A stretch of DNA of 64,000 nucleotides, taken from the NCBI RefSeq assembly GCF_018294505.1, contig NC_057808.1, positions 359,932,190 to 359,996,189 on the forward strand. The letters run 5' to 3'. A program made the position numbers and the translations under genes. Below are positions 28,781 through 40,688 of this stretch, piece by piece. This stretch comes from Triticum aestivum. Lineage: Eukaryota; Streptophyta; Magnoliopsida; Poales; Poaceae. Numbering within the stretch: the first letter of the stretch is position 1; every line of letters begins with the position of its first letter. The notes beneath the pieces are model-generated. The model searched no databases. It was given only the letters and a program-made list of their open reading frames with translations, and was not told the DNA's origin.

Positions 28781-31700
28781 GCACTATATGCCTAGCTTAA
28801 TGGCTTTAAAGAAAGCGCTGCCAGGGAGACAACCCGGAAGTTTTAGAGATTCATTTATTTCTGTTGAGTTCTTTCATATAGTTTAAAAACAACAAAAATA
28901 AAGAGGGGAACCCAAAACTTTTTCAAAAAGAAAAGCGAAAGTGAGAAAGACGAGCATTGTTGAAGTGGGAGCTAGCCTTGAACTTTGTTCATGCTCACGG
29001 AAACTTTGCGAATCTTGATTACAGAAACTTTTCAACAAAAATAATTATCCCCTTGTACAATTCCATTGTATTATAAAAATAATGTGCCAAGGTTTGCCTT
29101 TAGGATGTTTACGATGCTTGTTGGTTTGTGCGGTGCAGGACAGAAACTTTGGCTGTAGTGCGCGATTTTTTATTTTTTACTGGAACGTCAAACGGTTCTG
29201 ACTCTTTTTGCACTGTCTTTATATAATTTTTTTTTATTTTTTCCTAATTTTGTCAGAATTGTTCAAGCATCAGAAGTATGGTGAATGTTCAGATTGTTAC
29301 AGACTGTTCTGTTTTAGACAAATTCTGTTTTTGATACATAGTTTGCTTGTTTTGATGAAACTATCAATTTATATCAGTGGATTAAGCCATGAAAAAGTTA
29401 TATTACAGTAGACACAATGCAAAAACAAAATATGAATTGGTTTGCAACAGTACTTAGAGTAGTGATTTGCTTTATTATACTAACGGATCTTACCGAGTTT
29501 TCTGTTGAAGTTTTGTGTGGATGAAGTGTTCGATGATCGAGAAGGTCTCGATGTGAGGAGAAGAAGGAGAGGCAAGAGCTCAAACTTGGGGATGCCCAAG
29601 GAACCCCAAGTAAATATTCAAGGAGACTCAAGCGTCTAAGCTTGGGGGTGCGCCGGAAGGCATCCCCTCTTTCTTCAACAAGTATCGGTATGTTTTCGGA
29701 TGCGTTTCGTTCATGCGATATGTGCAAATCTTGGAGCGTCTTTTGCTTTAGTTTTCTTTTATGCACCATGCTGGTATGAGATAGTCCTTGGTTGATTTAT
29801 AGAATGCTCTTTGCACTTTACTTATATCTTTTGAGTATGGCTTTAAAGAATGCTTCATGTGCTTCACTTATATCATTTGAAGTATGGATTGCCTATTTCT
29901 CTTCTAAAAAACCGCCATTTATAGAATGCTCTTTTGCTTCACTTATATTTGTTAGAGCGTTGGCATATCTTTTGTAGAAAGAATTAAACTCTCTTGCTTC
30001 ACTTATATCTATTTAGAGAGATGACAGGAACTGGTCATTCACATGGTTAGTCATAAAATCCTACATAAAACTTGTAGATCACTGAATATGATATGTTTGA
30101 TTCCTTGCAATAGTTTTGCGATATAAAGATGGTGATATTAGAGTCATGCTAGTGGGTAGTTGTGGATTGTAGAAATACTTGTGTTGAATTTTGTGATTCC
30201 CATAGCATGCACATATGGTGAACCGTTATGTGATGAAGTCGGAGCATGATTTATTTATTGATTGTCTTCCTTATGAGTGGCGGTCGGGGATGAGCGATGG
30301 TCTTTTCCTACCAATCTATCCCCCTAGGAGCATGCGCGTAGTACTTTGTTTCGATGACTAATAGATTTTTGCAATAAGTATGTGCGTTCTTTATGACTAA
30401 TGTTGAGTCCATGGATTATACGCACTCTCACCCTTCCATCATTGCTAGCCTCTTCGGTACCGTGCATTGCCCTTTCTCACCTTGAGAGTTGGTGCAAACT
30501 TTGCCGGTGCATCCAAACCCCGTGATACGATACGCTCTATCACACATAAACCTCCTTATATCTTCCTCAAAACAGCCACCATACCTACCTATCATGGCAT
30601 TTCCATAGCCATTCCGAGATATATTGCCATGCAACTTCCATCATCATCATATACATGACTTGAGCATTTATTGTCATATTGCTTTGCATGATCGTAAGAT
30701 AGCTAGCATGATGTTTTCATGGCTTGTCCGTTTTTTGATGTCATTGCTACGCTAGATCATTGCACATCTCGGTACACCGCCGGAGGCATTCATATAGAGT
30801 CATATCTTTGTTCTAGATATCGAGTTGTAATATTGAGTTGTAATATTGAGTTGTAAGTAAATAAAAGTATGATGATCATCATTATTAGAGCATTGCCCTA
30901 GTGAGGGAAGGATGATGGAGACTATGATTCCCCCACAAGTCGGGATGAGCCTCCAGACGAAAAAAATAAAAAAAGAGAGAAAGGCCAAAAAAAAGAGAAG
31001 GCCCAAAAAAGGGGAAAAACAAAAAATGAGAGAAAAAGAGAGAAGGGGCAATGTTACTATCCTTTTACCACACTTGTGCTTCAAAGTAGCACCATGTTCT
31101 TCATATAGAGAGTCTCTTGAGTTATCACTTTCATATACTAGTGGGAATTTTCACTATAGAACTTGGCTTGTATATTCCAACGATGGGCTTCCTCAAATGC
31201 CCTAGGTCTTCATGAGCAAGCAAGTTGGATGCACACCCACTTAGTTTCAGTTTCAGCTTTCATATACTTATAGCTCTAGTGCATCCGTTGCATGGCAATC
31301 CCTACTCCTCACATTGACATCAATTGATGGGCATCTCCATAGCCCGTTGATTAGCCGCGTCGATGTGAGATTTTCTCTTTTTTTGTCTTCTCCACATAAC
31401 CCCCATCATCATATTCTATTCCACCTATAGTGCTATGTCCATGGCTCACGCTCATGTATTGCGTGAGGGTTGAAAAGGCTGAAGCGCGTTAAAAAGTATG
31501 AACCAATTGCTCGGCTTGCCATCGGGGTTGTGCATGATGTGAATATTTTGTGTGGTGAAGATGGAGCATAGCCAGACTATATGATTTTGTAGGGATAACC
31601 TTCTTTGGCCATGTTATTTTGAAAAGACATGATTGCTTTATTAGTAGGCTTGAAGTATTATTGTTTTGATGTCAAATGATAGACTATTGTTTTGAATCAC

Positions 31701-31829
31701 TCGTATCTTAATATTCATGCCATGATTAGATACATGATGAAGATCATGCTAGGTAGCATTCCACATCAAAAATTATCTTTTTTATCATTTACCTACTCGA
31801 GTACGAGCAGGAATTAAGCTTGGGGATGC
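28781..31829 (+). other. Non-coding interior of Gypsy 2
   Basis: No gene. Similar to 1444-4295 over most of its length, including oligo-A/G DNA (30957-31045) and AAGCTTGGGG copies. It ends in the purine-rich block before the 3' LTR. Confidence 0.6.
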
Positions 31830-32905
31830 TGATACGTCTCCGTCGTATATATAATTTTTGATTGTTCCATGCCAATATTATACAACTTTCATATACTGTT
31901 GGCAACTTTTTATATTAATTTTGGGACTAACATATTGATCCAGTGCCCAGTGTCAGTTCCTGTTTGTTGCATGTTTTATGTTTCGCAGAAACCCAATATC
32001 AAACGGAGTCCAAACAGGATAAAAATGGACGGAGAATTATTTTGGAATATTGATGATTTTTGGGAAGTAAAACCAACGCGAGACGGTGCCCGAGGGGGCC
32101 ACGAGGCAGGGGGCGCGCCGCAGGGGGCAGGCGCGCCCTGGACCCTCGTGGGCACCCCGTAAGGCGGTTGACGCTCTTCTTTTTCCACAAGAAAGCTAAT
32201 TTTATGAGAAAGATCTGGGCGAAAGATTCAACCCAATCGGAGTTACGGATCTCCGGATATAAGAGAAACGGTGAAAGGGCAGCAGAGGAGAGCGCAGAAA
32301 CAGAGAGAGACAGAGAGACAGATCCAATCTCGGAGGGGCTCTCGCCCCTTATGGTGGGTGGCGTGAGTGACAGAAGCACAGACCCGAGTAAGTAGGTTGT
32401 TTGCGTATGGGATAAAGAGGACTTGATACTTTAAGGCTATGGTTGGGTTTTAACTTAATGATCTTTAGTAGTTGCGGATGCTTGCTAGAGTTCCAATCAT
32501 AAGTGCATATGATCCAAGTAGAGAAAGTATGTTAGCTTATGCTTCTCCCTCAAATAAAATTGCAATAATGATTACCGGTCTAGTTATCGATTGCCTAGGG
32601 ATAAATAACTTTCTCGTAACAAAAAGCTCTTTACTAGAACTAACTTAGTTGTGTCTTCATCTAAACAGCCCCTACTTTTTATTTACGTGCTCTTTATATT
32701 CTTGCAAACCTATCCAAAAACACCTACAAAGTACTTCTAGTTTCATACTTGTTTCCGGTAAAGCGAACGTCAAGTGTGCGTAGAGTTGTATCGGTGGTCG
32801 ATAGAACTTGTGGGAATATTTGTTCTACCTTTAGCTCCTCGTTGGGTTCGACACTCTTACTTATCGAAAGAGGCTACAATTGATCCCTATACTTGTGGGT
32901 TATCA
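31830..32905 (+). repeat. 3' LTR of Gypsy 2 (1076 bp)
   Basis: Begins TGATACGTCTCCGTCGTATA and ends ACTTGTGGGTTATCA. Flanking AGGAC (32906-32910) would be the target duplication; a partner cannot be confirmed because the 5' LTR edge is deleted. Confidence 0.8.
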
Positions 32906-33964
32906 AGGACCACGACACAAAGACCAGCGCTGCTCACCAAACTGGCCACAAGAGAGAAGGAAGAAAGGCGATGCCAGGGAAGGTCGGATTCGGCCCTCGC
33001 TGCAGTCCACGCGCGACAGCAGTGAACAGGTACGCGGCGGCAGTTGGCTAGAGGTGGGAAAGGAGCTCGCGTAGGGGCGCACGAACTTGGGGGAGGGAAG
33101 GTGCTGCGGCATGAGCCCCGTAGTCCGGCGAGGTGTGAATCCGGGGCAGGGCCGCTCAGGGGAGCTCAGGGAAGAGGGTAAGTGCGGGCGACGCGGTTGT
33201 GCGGTTTGCGGCGCCGTGTGGGGGCCCCTGCGACGCACGAGGGAGCCGAGGTCCCAGCGGTGATGTGGCAGGCGAGCCAGTACCCCGACGGCGGCGGCGC
33301 TTGGGATCCAGCGCCCTACGGCGGCGCATGGGAATCCATGGCCAGGAGAATAGCATGCGGGGCTCCAGGGCCCTGCGGTGGCTGGATCTGAGGGTGGAGA
33401 CGGGAGGAGGCTCACCGGCCATGGTGAGAAGGGNNNNNNNNNNNNNNNNNNNNNNNNNNNNNNNNNNNNNNNNNNNNNNNNNNNNNNNNNNNNNNNNNNN
33501 NNNNNNNNNNNNNNNNNNNNNNNNNNNNNNNNNNNNNNNNNNNNNNNNNNNNNNNNNNNNNNNNNNNNNNNNNNNNNNNNNNNNNNNNNNNNNNNNNNNN
33601 NNNNNNNNNNNNNNNNNNNNNNNNNNNNNNNNNNNNNNNNNNNNNNNNNNNNNNNNNNNNNNNNNNNNNNNNNNNNNNNNNNNNNNNNNNNNNNNNNNNN
33701 NNNNNNNNNNNNNNNNNNNNNNNNNNNNNNNNNNNNNNNNNNNNNNNNGCGTGCCGGCCGTGGAGGAGGGCGCCGGCCGAGCTGGAGATGTGGCGGCGAT
33801 TTGGGAGAGGATGTCCCGAAGGCAGGGATACGGGAGGTTAGGGGTAGCTGTGTTTTTTTTTCTTCGGTCGAGCGGTTTGAAATTTTGGGAACTGTCAATC
33901 CTGTCTATATAGAGGCGCGCCGTGATCAGAATAAGTATTCTGATCCTAGAATCAGAATAGTGTC

Positions 33965-33968
<4 letters not shown>
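32906..33968. other. GC-rich gene-like DNA with gap, in front of TIR-like end
   Basis: Bases 32906-33433 and 33749-33900 are GC-rich with overlapping open frames on both strands, like captured exon or promoter DNA; no family recognised. A 315-base gap lies between. The right edge (33921-33970) has GTGATCAGAATAAGTATTCT...GATCCTAGAATCAGAATAGT, a relative of the palindromic block at 25251-25271 but in inverted order, so these may be the two ends of one element split by Gypsy 2. Confidence 0.4.
33434..33748. other. Assembly gap (315 N)
   Basis: Unsequenced bases in the GC-rich segment. Confidence 0.98.

Positions 33969-33996
<28 letters not shown>
33969..33996. repeat. (TA)n microsatellite
   Basis: About 14 TA units exactly between two TIR-like ends; probably grown from the terminal TATATA of the neighbouring elements. 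Confidence 0.9.
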
Positions 33997-34000
<4 letters not shown>

Positions 34001-34069
34001 GGGTCTATTATGATAACACCCTTTAAGAGTCTAATTCTGCTAACAATAGCTTATTCTGCTAACACCCTG

Positions 34070-35330
34070 TCAACCCGCCCGTCCCGAACCAAACTAAACC
34101 GCAGCCAGCCACCCACTCCACCTTATCCACTCGATGGTTCCACCCCACCCATGAGGCCACGAACGGCTTCTTCCTCTCACCTCCTACCACATCACGACGC
34201 CCCCCAAAATTCCCCCACCTCCTTCTCCCTGTCGGCCCTCTCAACCTCCCTCGCCGCGCCACCATCCTCTCGATACCCGGCAGCCGCGAGCCAGCGCCGC
34301 CCCACCATCTTCTCCGTGTGCGGCCACTGCAAGCCAGCGCCCCACCTTCACCTAGGCCTAGTGAGCCAGCCCCGCCCCGCCATCTTCTTCTCCACCCCTC
34401 CCTCCGGCGCCCGACCACCCCCTTCCTCCGACACCCACCACCCATCCTACCTCTGGCGTCCCACCAGAACCAGCCTTCCGTCCTGCCCTTCCTCCTACCT
34501 CGCAGGTGACATCCAGGGCATGTGGCCACCTTCCAAAGTAACCAGCCGAGGCACCGGTGACCCGATCCGGTGAATTCAGCCTCCTCCTTGTTGCGCTGGC
34601 GCCGGATCACCGGTCAGGCTCACTGGGCCGAGGTGGAAAAGGAGGCCGGTGAACTGGAGCCACCGCCCCGTTGTGAGATCCGTGGCGTCCAATCTGGAAG
34701 AGGTCGCTCCCCATGGTGCTCCACGACGAGGGATCCGAGGCCCACCGCGCCGCCGACGATGGATTCGACCCGGCAACCGCCCACGGATGCCCCGTCGCTT
34801 CCCTCCTCTGCACCGTCGATCTCTCCCTGCTGGTCCCTCCCATCGTCCAGGACCCTGCCAGCCGCCAGGCCTCACCTCTCCTCACCCCAATTCATGCCTA
34901 GCTCCACCGCAGGCTGTCCCCTGCTTTAGTCCAAAAGTAGTCCCTGACGGTTGATGCAGTACGACGGGTCTCTGTTGCATCATCAGCGAGATCCGCCATG
35001 TCCTCTAGACGAGCTGCCCTCCTCCCCTTGCAGTCCAGGCGGCCCGGGCTTGCAGTGCACCGGGGAACGCGATGCAATTTGGCACCGCAAGCACCGGCCT
35101 CCGGCGTCCTCTCCTCCCCTTCATTTTTTTTGCTTTTTCAGATTTCACTTGGGCACAACACTTCAGTTCGCTTTGTGCATCAGCGCGGTGCGGCTGGATG
35201 TCCAGTCCATCGGTGAGCGTGCTTGCATTCCGGTGGCACGAGGCTCGTGGTCAGACGTGCAGTCCGGTGGCACCGGCGAGTTCATTTCAGTGCTCGCCGC
35301 CATAGTTCGTTGCTTTTTTTTGTAGTCCCC
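34070..35330. other. Captured GC-rich gene fragments inside TIR element
   Basis: Strong base change against the AT-rich flanks. Open frames on both strands are rich in Pro, Ser and Arg, as expected from GC-rich DNA in any phase, and none shows a domain I recognise. Best read as fragments of host 5' exons or UTRs, not as a gene. Confidence 0.35.
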
Positions 35331-35871
35331 CATGGCCATGCAGTTTAATCAAAGAAGAGGTTCGCTTTGTGCTTCGTTGGTGTTTGTTTGCGTCAATGTG
35401 CAGTTTACTCAAAGAAGTGCGCCCAATAAGACAAAGAAGAGAACATCGATGTTCATTTGAAGTTCATTTTGTTGTTTATGAGAAACGCGGAGAGAAAAAG
35501 GGCACTGCCTAGTGCATTTGAAGTTCATTTTGTAGTAAGAAAAATGGATGGTAATTTTGCATAAGCAAGTCTTTGCCTAGTGTAGTACAGTTGGGTACTC
35601 CGTCGTTGATTCTGCTATGTACTAGATGGCTGTGTAGCTGTGTAAAAATAATGAATGTATATGTACTGGATGGCTATGTTTCTCTCACGAAGTTCGCCAT
35701 AAAAGTCCTTCATGGTTCACTTGGTGATCCGAAACAAAAACACCTCGGAAAGCAGCTCACTTCTCATTACATGTGGTTCACTTGCTCAGTCCCTGCGGTC
35801 CACTCGCCCGTTCTATGCACGTAAAAAATATTGAGTTTGGAAAAAGCTCAAGCGGTTCATTTTCGGTAGTG

Positions 35872-36360
35872 TCGCGGCCCGTTTACGGTAGTCTCGAGGT
35901 TCACTTTTCATAGTATTGCGGTTCACCAACACTCAACATGAAGTGCACTCCACCTCGTTTGGAAAATTTTACGTCTCACAAAAAAGAAATCAAACAGTAC
36001 ACTTGTCCGTCTGATGAAGTGCGGATTTTAGTCTAAAGAAGTGCGGTTTGCTACCTCGTTTGGAAAAATTTATGTCCCACAAAAAAGAAATCATGCAGCG
36101 CACTTGTATGTCCATTGAAGTGCGGTATTTAGTCTAAATAAGTGTGGTTTCTCTCTGATGCAATACGGCCCGTTTACGGTAGTCTCGAGGTTCACTTTTC
36201 ATAGTATCGTGGTTCACCAACACTCGACATGAAGTGCACTCCACCTCGTTTAGGAAAATTTACGTCCCACAAAAAAGAAATCATGCAGTGCACTTGTTTG
36301 TCCGATGAAGTGCAGTTTTTAGTCAAAAAGAAGTGCGGTTTTCTGTCTGATGCAGTACAT
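35872..36360. repeat. Tandem repeat, 291-bp period, about 1.7 copies
   Basis: CGTTTACGGTAGTCTCGAGG occurs at 35880 and 36171, followed in both by TTCACTTTTCATAGTAT, ACATGAAGTGCACTCCACCT and CCCACAAAAAAGAAATCA. A half-unit inside also repeats the AAGTGCGGT words. Non-coding. Confidence 0.75.
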
Positions 36361-36389
36361 ACGATGATTTTGGTGTCGCAAAAAAAAAC

Positions 36390-37070
36390 AGTGTCCGCAT
36401 TTCGGTAAAATCAAAACTGCTCCTAAACCGTAAGGAATCGGAGAGAGTGGTCTACATGAAAAAGTTGCGCCTCGTCGATATCTATCCAACGGTGTATCAT
36501 TTGAGTCATTTCGTCCAGCGGTTTGTAAAAATTTCACGAAAAACGGCCGCTGCCTCTCGTCGTCAGCCGCACGCTTTTTAAAATTAACTAAAAAGCGTAA
36601 GGAATCTCAAAAACATTTTAACATATGAAATTTGTGCCTTGTCCGTAGCTTTCCAACGGCGTATCACACGCCTCATTTCGACAAATGGTTAGAAAACTGG
36701 AGAGAAAACAGTACCAAAAATTTCAAAAAAAAAATGAAAAACAGAATTCCGCGATTTAGTAAATTTGAAACTGCTCTTAAACCGTAACGAATTAGAGAAA
36801 ATAATAGATATGAAAAATATGCGCCTCGATGATATCTTTCCAACGGTGTATCATTTGCTTCATTCCGACAAGCGGTTTAGAAGAAATCGTGAAAAAACGC
36901 TCGCTGCCACTCGTCATGGGTCGCACCAATTTCAAAACTGCTCTTAAACCGTGATGAATCTCGAAAACTGTTTAACATGGAGAAGTTGCGCCTGAACCAT
37001 AGCTTCTCAACGATGTATTACACGCCTCGTTCCGATAAACGGTTAAAAAACTAGAGCGAAAAAGGTACCA
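36390..37070. repeat. Four-unit tandem array (array B), inverted relative to array A
   Basis: Units of about 167-186 bp, each with AAACCGT..GAAT, then a core like TTTCCAACGGTGTATCATTT followed by CATTCCGACAAACGGTT. Cores lie at about 36485, 36652, 36838 and 37005. The core is the reverse complement of that in array A (25560-26310), so the same repeat family lies on opposite strands about 10 kb apart. Confidence 0.7.
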
Positions 37071-37237
37071 AAAAAACACCGCATGCAGTTTTTTCAGACA
37101 CGAAGTTCACTAGTCTCTGTATTGCAGTACCCCTGTTGTTGAAAGTGCAGTGCCCTCGTGTTGAGCGTGCAGTGCGGAAGTGTTATCAGAATAGTTATTC
37201 TGCTAATATTAGTAGAATAGACCGGCTGTATATATAA

Positions 37238-37869
37238 CTACCCCTGAATGCAATGGTTTGTTAATGGCGAGCAGTATATTGTAATTATAACTACCTGGCT
37301 CTTAGGAATTTATCATCTTTTTTTCTAATTATTCTCTAGCTCTGAAATTGGGCAATATCAGTTCATCATTGAGCATCAAGGTTCACAAAACCATCAACAT
37401 GGGAATCCTAGCATAGTATAATTTGTTTTGTGTAGTAGACATATTTACTACTATCCTCCTAAAAACAAGTACCGGTGGTCTGCTTTGTTTTGCTATCCAG
37501 AAAGTTCAGTTTGTTGTCAATCAACTCACTTTAATATTTACTTTTATGTTTTATGTGACCATTATTTGGTTATGGAATTCTTATCATTTTACCGGTAAAA
37601 TGGACGGACGAAGCAAAGCGCGTCATGAATGATTTAGTGGAGGTTGAAAGGAAGGAAGGAAACCCTGAGTTTTTTTTGAGAAACGGAAGGAAACTCTGAG
37701 TTTCTGGGCGATGTTGATGTTGGGCTGGGGATAGTCACTTTTCATCGTGTTGGTGGGCCTGGGCTGGGGATAGTCAGGTGCGCTGGGCGTTTGAGTGCGA
37801 GCCCAGACAGATTTGGATTGGGCTCCACACGCGGACGCGGCTTGCCTGTTTCGATCCGAAATAAACTGA
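37238..37869. other. Intergenic DNA, nothing recognised
   Basis: No supported gene or boundary. GGGCTGGGGATAGTCA is duplicated near 37722 and 37752. Confidence 0.4.
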
Positions 37870-37873
37870 CTAG

Positions 37874-38060
37874 TGCCCAGTTCTTTTGCCAGAATCTGGG
37901 GATTCTCCCAGAATCCAACCTCTACCCAGCTTCTCCCAGAATCTTTGAGCCGGTCTAATTAGATAGGATTGTAAAACAAATGAGGCTCAAATATTCTGGG
38001 AGAAGCTGGGTAGGGGTCGGATTCTGGGAGAAACCCCAGATTCTGGCAAAAGAACCGGGC
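37874..38060. mobile_element. Foldback MITE (~187 bp)
   Basis: The left half (GCCCAGTTCTTTTGCCAGAA, TCTACCCAGCTTCTCCCAGA) is nearly the reverse complement of the right half (TCTGGGAGAAGCTGGGTAGG, TTCTGGCAAAAGAACCGGGC). CTAG flanks both sides (37870-37873 and 38061-38064). Almost the whole element is stem. Class unassigned. Confidence 0.8.
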
Positions 38061-38324
38061 CTAGGAATCATGAGAACCGCGATGAATCTCAAGGATCAAA
38101 TGTAAACAGAACTGACTCCTAGTCCTCATGTTGACTCCTAGTCCTCATGTTGTCTTTTCATTTGTTCTTCTCATCCAATTGCTTACCTTTTCTTCTGATT
38201 TTTTTGTTAAAAACAAATGTCGATCATGATTACAAAACATTTATATGAATCCGATTGCCAAACGTCTGTCCATCTTCCTATGATTACTTACTAGAAGGGT
38301 CAAAAAAGAGATTCTTAAAAATAA

Positions 38325-38585
38325 ATACTTGTTTTGTTTTAAAATATAAGGTGTATTACTTTTCTAAAAAGTCCAACCTCTTTAAGTTTGATCAAATTTA
38401 TGAATAAATTATCAAAATTCCTAATATTAAATTTGTGTTATTAGATTCATCATGAAATGAATTTCCATAAAAAAATTATTAACATTGTGGGTGTCGATAC
38501 TTTTGGCTCTAAACTTGGTCAAAGTTAAAGAAATTTGACTTTCAAAAGACCTAATACCCCTTGTATTTTAGAACTGATGGAATAT
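38325..38585. mobile_element. Degenerate Stowaway-like MITE
   Basis: Has the usual word order of a Triticeae Stowaway: AATATAAGGTGTATTACTTT, then TTTAAGTTTGATCAAATTTA near the left, and GGTCAAAGTTAAAGAAATTT then ATTTTAGAACTGATGGAATA at the right, as inverted copies. Terminal CTCCCTCCGT motifs have eroded. Confidence 0.6.
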
Positions 38586-39200
38586 TTAGTTTGACGGATG
38601 GGGGAGACGATGGAGTGTGTTTTATGTTTATTTATAATGTAGTAATTTGGTGGGTCTTTCTTGGTGTGATTTTGTGTTATGCGCTAATCAACTCATAATT
38701 TTTGGGTAAATTTCTGCGTCAGTGGCTACATGTACTATATTGGTGCTATAGTATCATCACATGGTGGCGCTTCTTTTTTCTAGGTGGTAAGAGGGTGCAC
38801 GGGGTTGATATGTTTTTCTAGCCGGTTGGTGTTGATTGATTTAAAAAATCGTTAGCCCTATCAAAATCGTAAACCAAATTCAAAATTGAATATCTCAATC
38901 GAATAAAAGAGCTTCAAAATTAGTGATTATGATGAATTAAAATAATTAAATGGGAGAGCTCCTTGAGAAATTATTGACCCGGTCAAAATCAGGTGACTAA
39001 GTCTGAACTAAAAACCTCAATTAATTGTGAGGACTTAAAAATTAGGAAACATAGTGTATAGTATAAAAGAATTGAATGAGAGCTTTGAGAAATTATTGAC
39101 TTGGTCAAAATCGGGTGACCCGATTCCAATTGCACACCTCAAAATCGGGTGACCCGATTCCAATTATTGATTATGATGCCTTTTACCTCTAGGGAGCTTA
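38586..39200. other. AT-rich intergenic DNA with 25-bp direct repeat
   Basis: AAAATCGGGTGACCCGATTC occurs at 39107 and 39140 with CAATT following each; the repeat is itself partly palindromic. No gene seen. Confidence 0.5.
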
Positions 39201-39395
39201 GAGCATCTACAACCACATATAACAAATATGGCCCCTCAAATGCCCGCGAACGCGCCCGGGCGCTAGATGCATCCGCGTGCGGTGACTAGACACGCCTCAA
39301 ATTTCACTTGTTGCATCCGGACATCTCATACTAGATTCTCAAATCCATACAAAGACATAAACTAAATAAATGTACGTACTACGTCGATCAACTAG

Positions 39396-39914
39396 CTACT
39401 CGTCGTCGGAGATGTCGACGATCTTTGTGCCCGGCTCCGGCAGCATAGGAAGCAGCTGGAGCTCCACCTCCTCCGGCGCCTCCGGCTGCTCTACTCCGGC
39501 CTCCTCCGCCTCTATCTTCGCGTCGAGCTCGGCGAAGAGCACATTCGACTGCGCCAGCTCCCGCCGGAGGAACACCCGGTTGGCCTCCACATAGGCCTCA
39601 TCCTGGATGGACTCCAGGATGGCCTGCTGCTCTGCCATCTCGTCGGGCTGGGCGACGGCGAACTTCGCCTTCGCCTGCTCCATGTTGAAGGCCAACACCT
39701 ACTGATTCAGCTCCTCCACCTCCATTGGAGCCATCTCCTCCTTCTCCTCTTCCCCCAGCTGCTCCTCCTCGTCCTCCGGCTTCGGCGAGTCTGGACGCAG
39801 CCCGACAGCGATGCGGGCGGCGCGAGCGGCTTGCCTCGCCCGGATCTCTTGTTGTATCTCGTAGCAGCGCTCTGGTGTTAGCATGGCGTAGTAGGTGATC
39901 TTGCTTCGGACCAT
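39396..39914 (-). pseudogene. Hypothetical Arg/Glu-rich protein with in-frame stop
   Basis: Starts MVRSKITYYAMLTPERCYEI on the minus strand, runs through an Arg/Ala helix and an acidic stretch (EDEEEQLGEEEKEEMAP), meets TAG at 39699-39701 (codon 72) and continues in the same frame with LAFNMEQAKAKFAVAQPDEM to the end KIVDISDDE. A single nonsense change therefore separates two halves of one 172-residue frame. No domain recognised; predicted mostly helical, possibly coiled coil. It sits inside a TIR element, so it is probably element-associated. Confidence 0.5.
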
Positions 39915-40016
39915 GGCGGAGTGCCGGAGCGTGGGCAGAGCGACCGTGGGCAGAGCGCCGAAGCGGGAAAGGGAGGAGGTGGAGGGGCTCGGACTGGCGG
40001 CGTGGAGAGGGAGGAG

Positions 40017-40688
40017 TGTTGGGGAACATAGTAATTTCAAAAAAAATCTTACGCACACGCAAGATCATGGTGATGCATAGCAACAAGAGGGGAGAGTGTT
40101 GTCCACGTACCCTCATAGACCTAAAGCGGAAGCGTTATGACAACGCGGTTGATGTAGTCGTACGTCTTCACGATCGAACGATCCTAGTACCGAACGTACG
40201 GCACCTCCGCGATCTGCACACGTTCAGCTCGGCGACGTCCCACGAACTCACGATCCAGTAGAGCTTCGAGGGAGAGCTTCGTCAGCACGGCGGCATGATG
40301 ACGGTGATGATGAAGCTACCGGCGCAGGGCTTCGCCTAGCACTACTACGATACAACCGAGGTGGATTATGGTGGAGGGGGGCACCGCACACGGCTAAGAG
40401 ATCAATGATAAACTTGTGTTTCTATGTGGTGCCCCCTCCCCCGTATATAAATGAGTGGAGGAGGAGGAGGAGACCGGCCTCCTAGGCGCGCCCCAAGGGG
40501 ACTCCTACTCCCACCGGGAGTAGGATTCCACCCCTTCCATGAGTAGGAGTAGGAGGGAAGGAAGGAGGAGAGAGGGGGAGGAAAAAGGGGGCCGCCGCCC
40601 CCCTTCCTTGTCCAATTCTGACTAGAGGGGGAGGGGGCGCGCGGCCTGCCCTGGCCGCCCCTCCCTCTCTCCACTAAGGCCCATGAGG
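40017..40688 (-). repeat. Solo Copia LTR, part 1
   Basis: Begins TGTTGGGGAACATAGTAATT. Together with 49422-50487 it makes a solo LTR of 1738 bp, the same length as the LTR of the element inserted into it. A 5-bp target duplication AGGAG flanks it (40012-40016 and 50488-50492). No internal region belongs to it, so unequal recombination between two LTRs probably removed it. Confidence 0.88.

Larger units (their letters stand above)
26316..32905 (+). mobile_element. Non-autonomous Gypsy LTR retrotransposon 2
   Basis: Order: 5' LTR remnant (26316-27312), primer-binding site TGGCGCCGTTGCCGGGGA (27324-27341), one acidic ORF (27437-28780), about 3 kb of non-coding interior, purine-rich AAGCTTGGGGATGC, 3' LTR (31830-32905). 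There is no pol, so it depends on an autonomous partner. The two LTRs agree from GTGGGTGGCGTGAGTGACAG onward but differ upstream: the 5' LTR has lost its first part, and the 3' LTR lacks about 430 bp that the 5' LTR keeps (26330-26757). Confidence 0.82.
33990..37237. mobile_element. TIR-bounded DNA element with captured GC-rich DNA and tandem arrays
   Basis: The left end TATATATAGGGTGGGTCTATT with TGATAACAC and TTATTCTGCTAA words is matched in inverted form at the right end (TTATCAGAATAGTTATTCTG ... AGAATAGACCGGCTGTATAT, 37192-37234). The interior has GC-rich proline-coding-like DNA (34070-35330), a 291-bp tandem repeat (35872-36360) and the four-unit array B (36390-37070). There is no transposase, so it is non-autonomous; class not determined (Mutator-like or Helitron-like are possible). 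Confidence 0.5.

Noticed and set aside
33199..33912. Long open frames spanning the gap at 33434-33748 on both strands
   Set aside because: Most of each frame is N, which reads as open by default; the flanking GC-rich DNA is open in several phases at once.
34010..34954. Proline- and serine-rich ORFs on both strands
   Set aside because: Overlapping frames on both strands in GC-rich DNA, no domain, no splice logic; treated as captured fragments, not genes.
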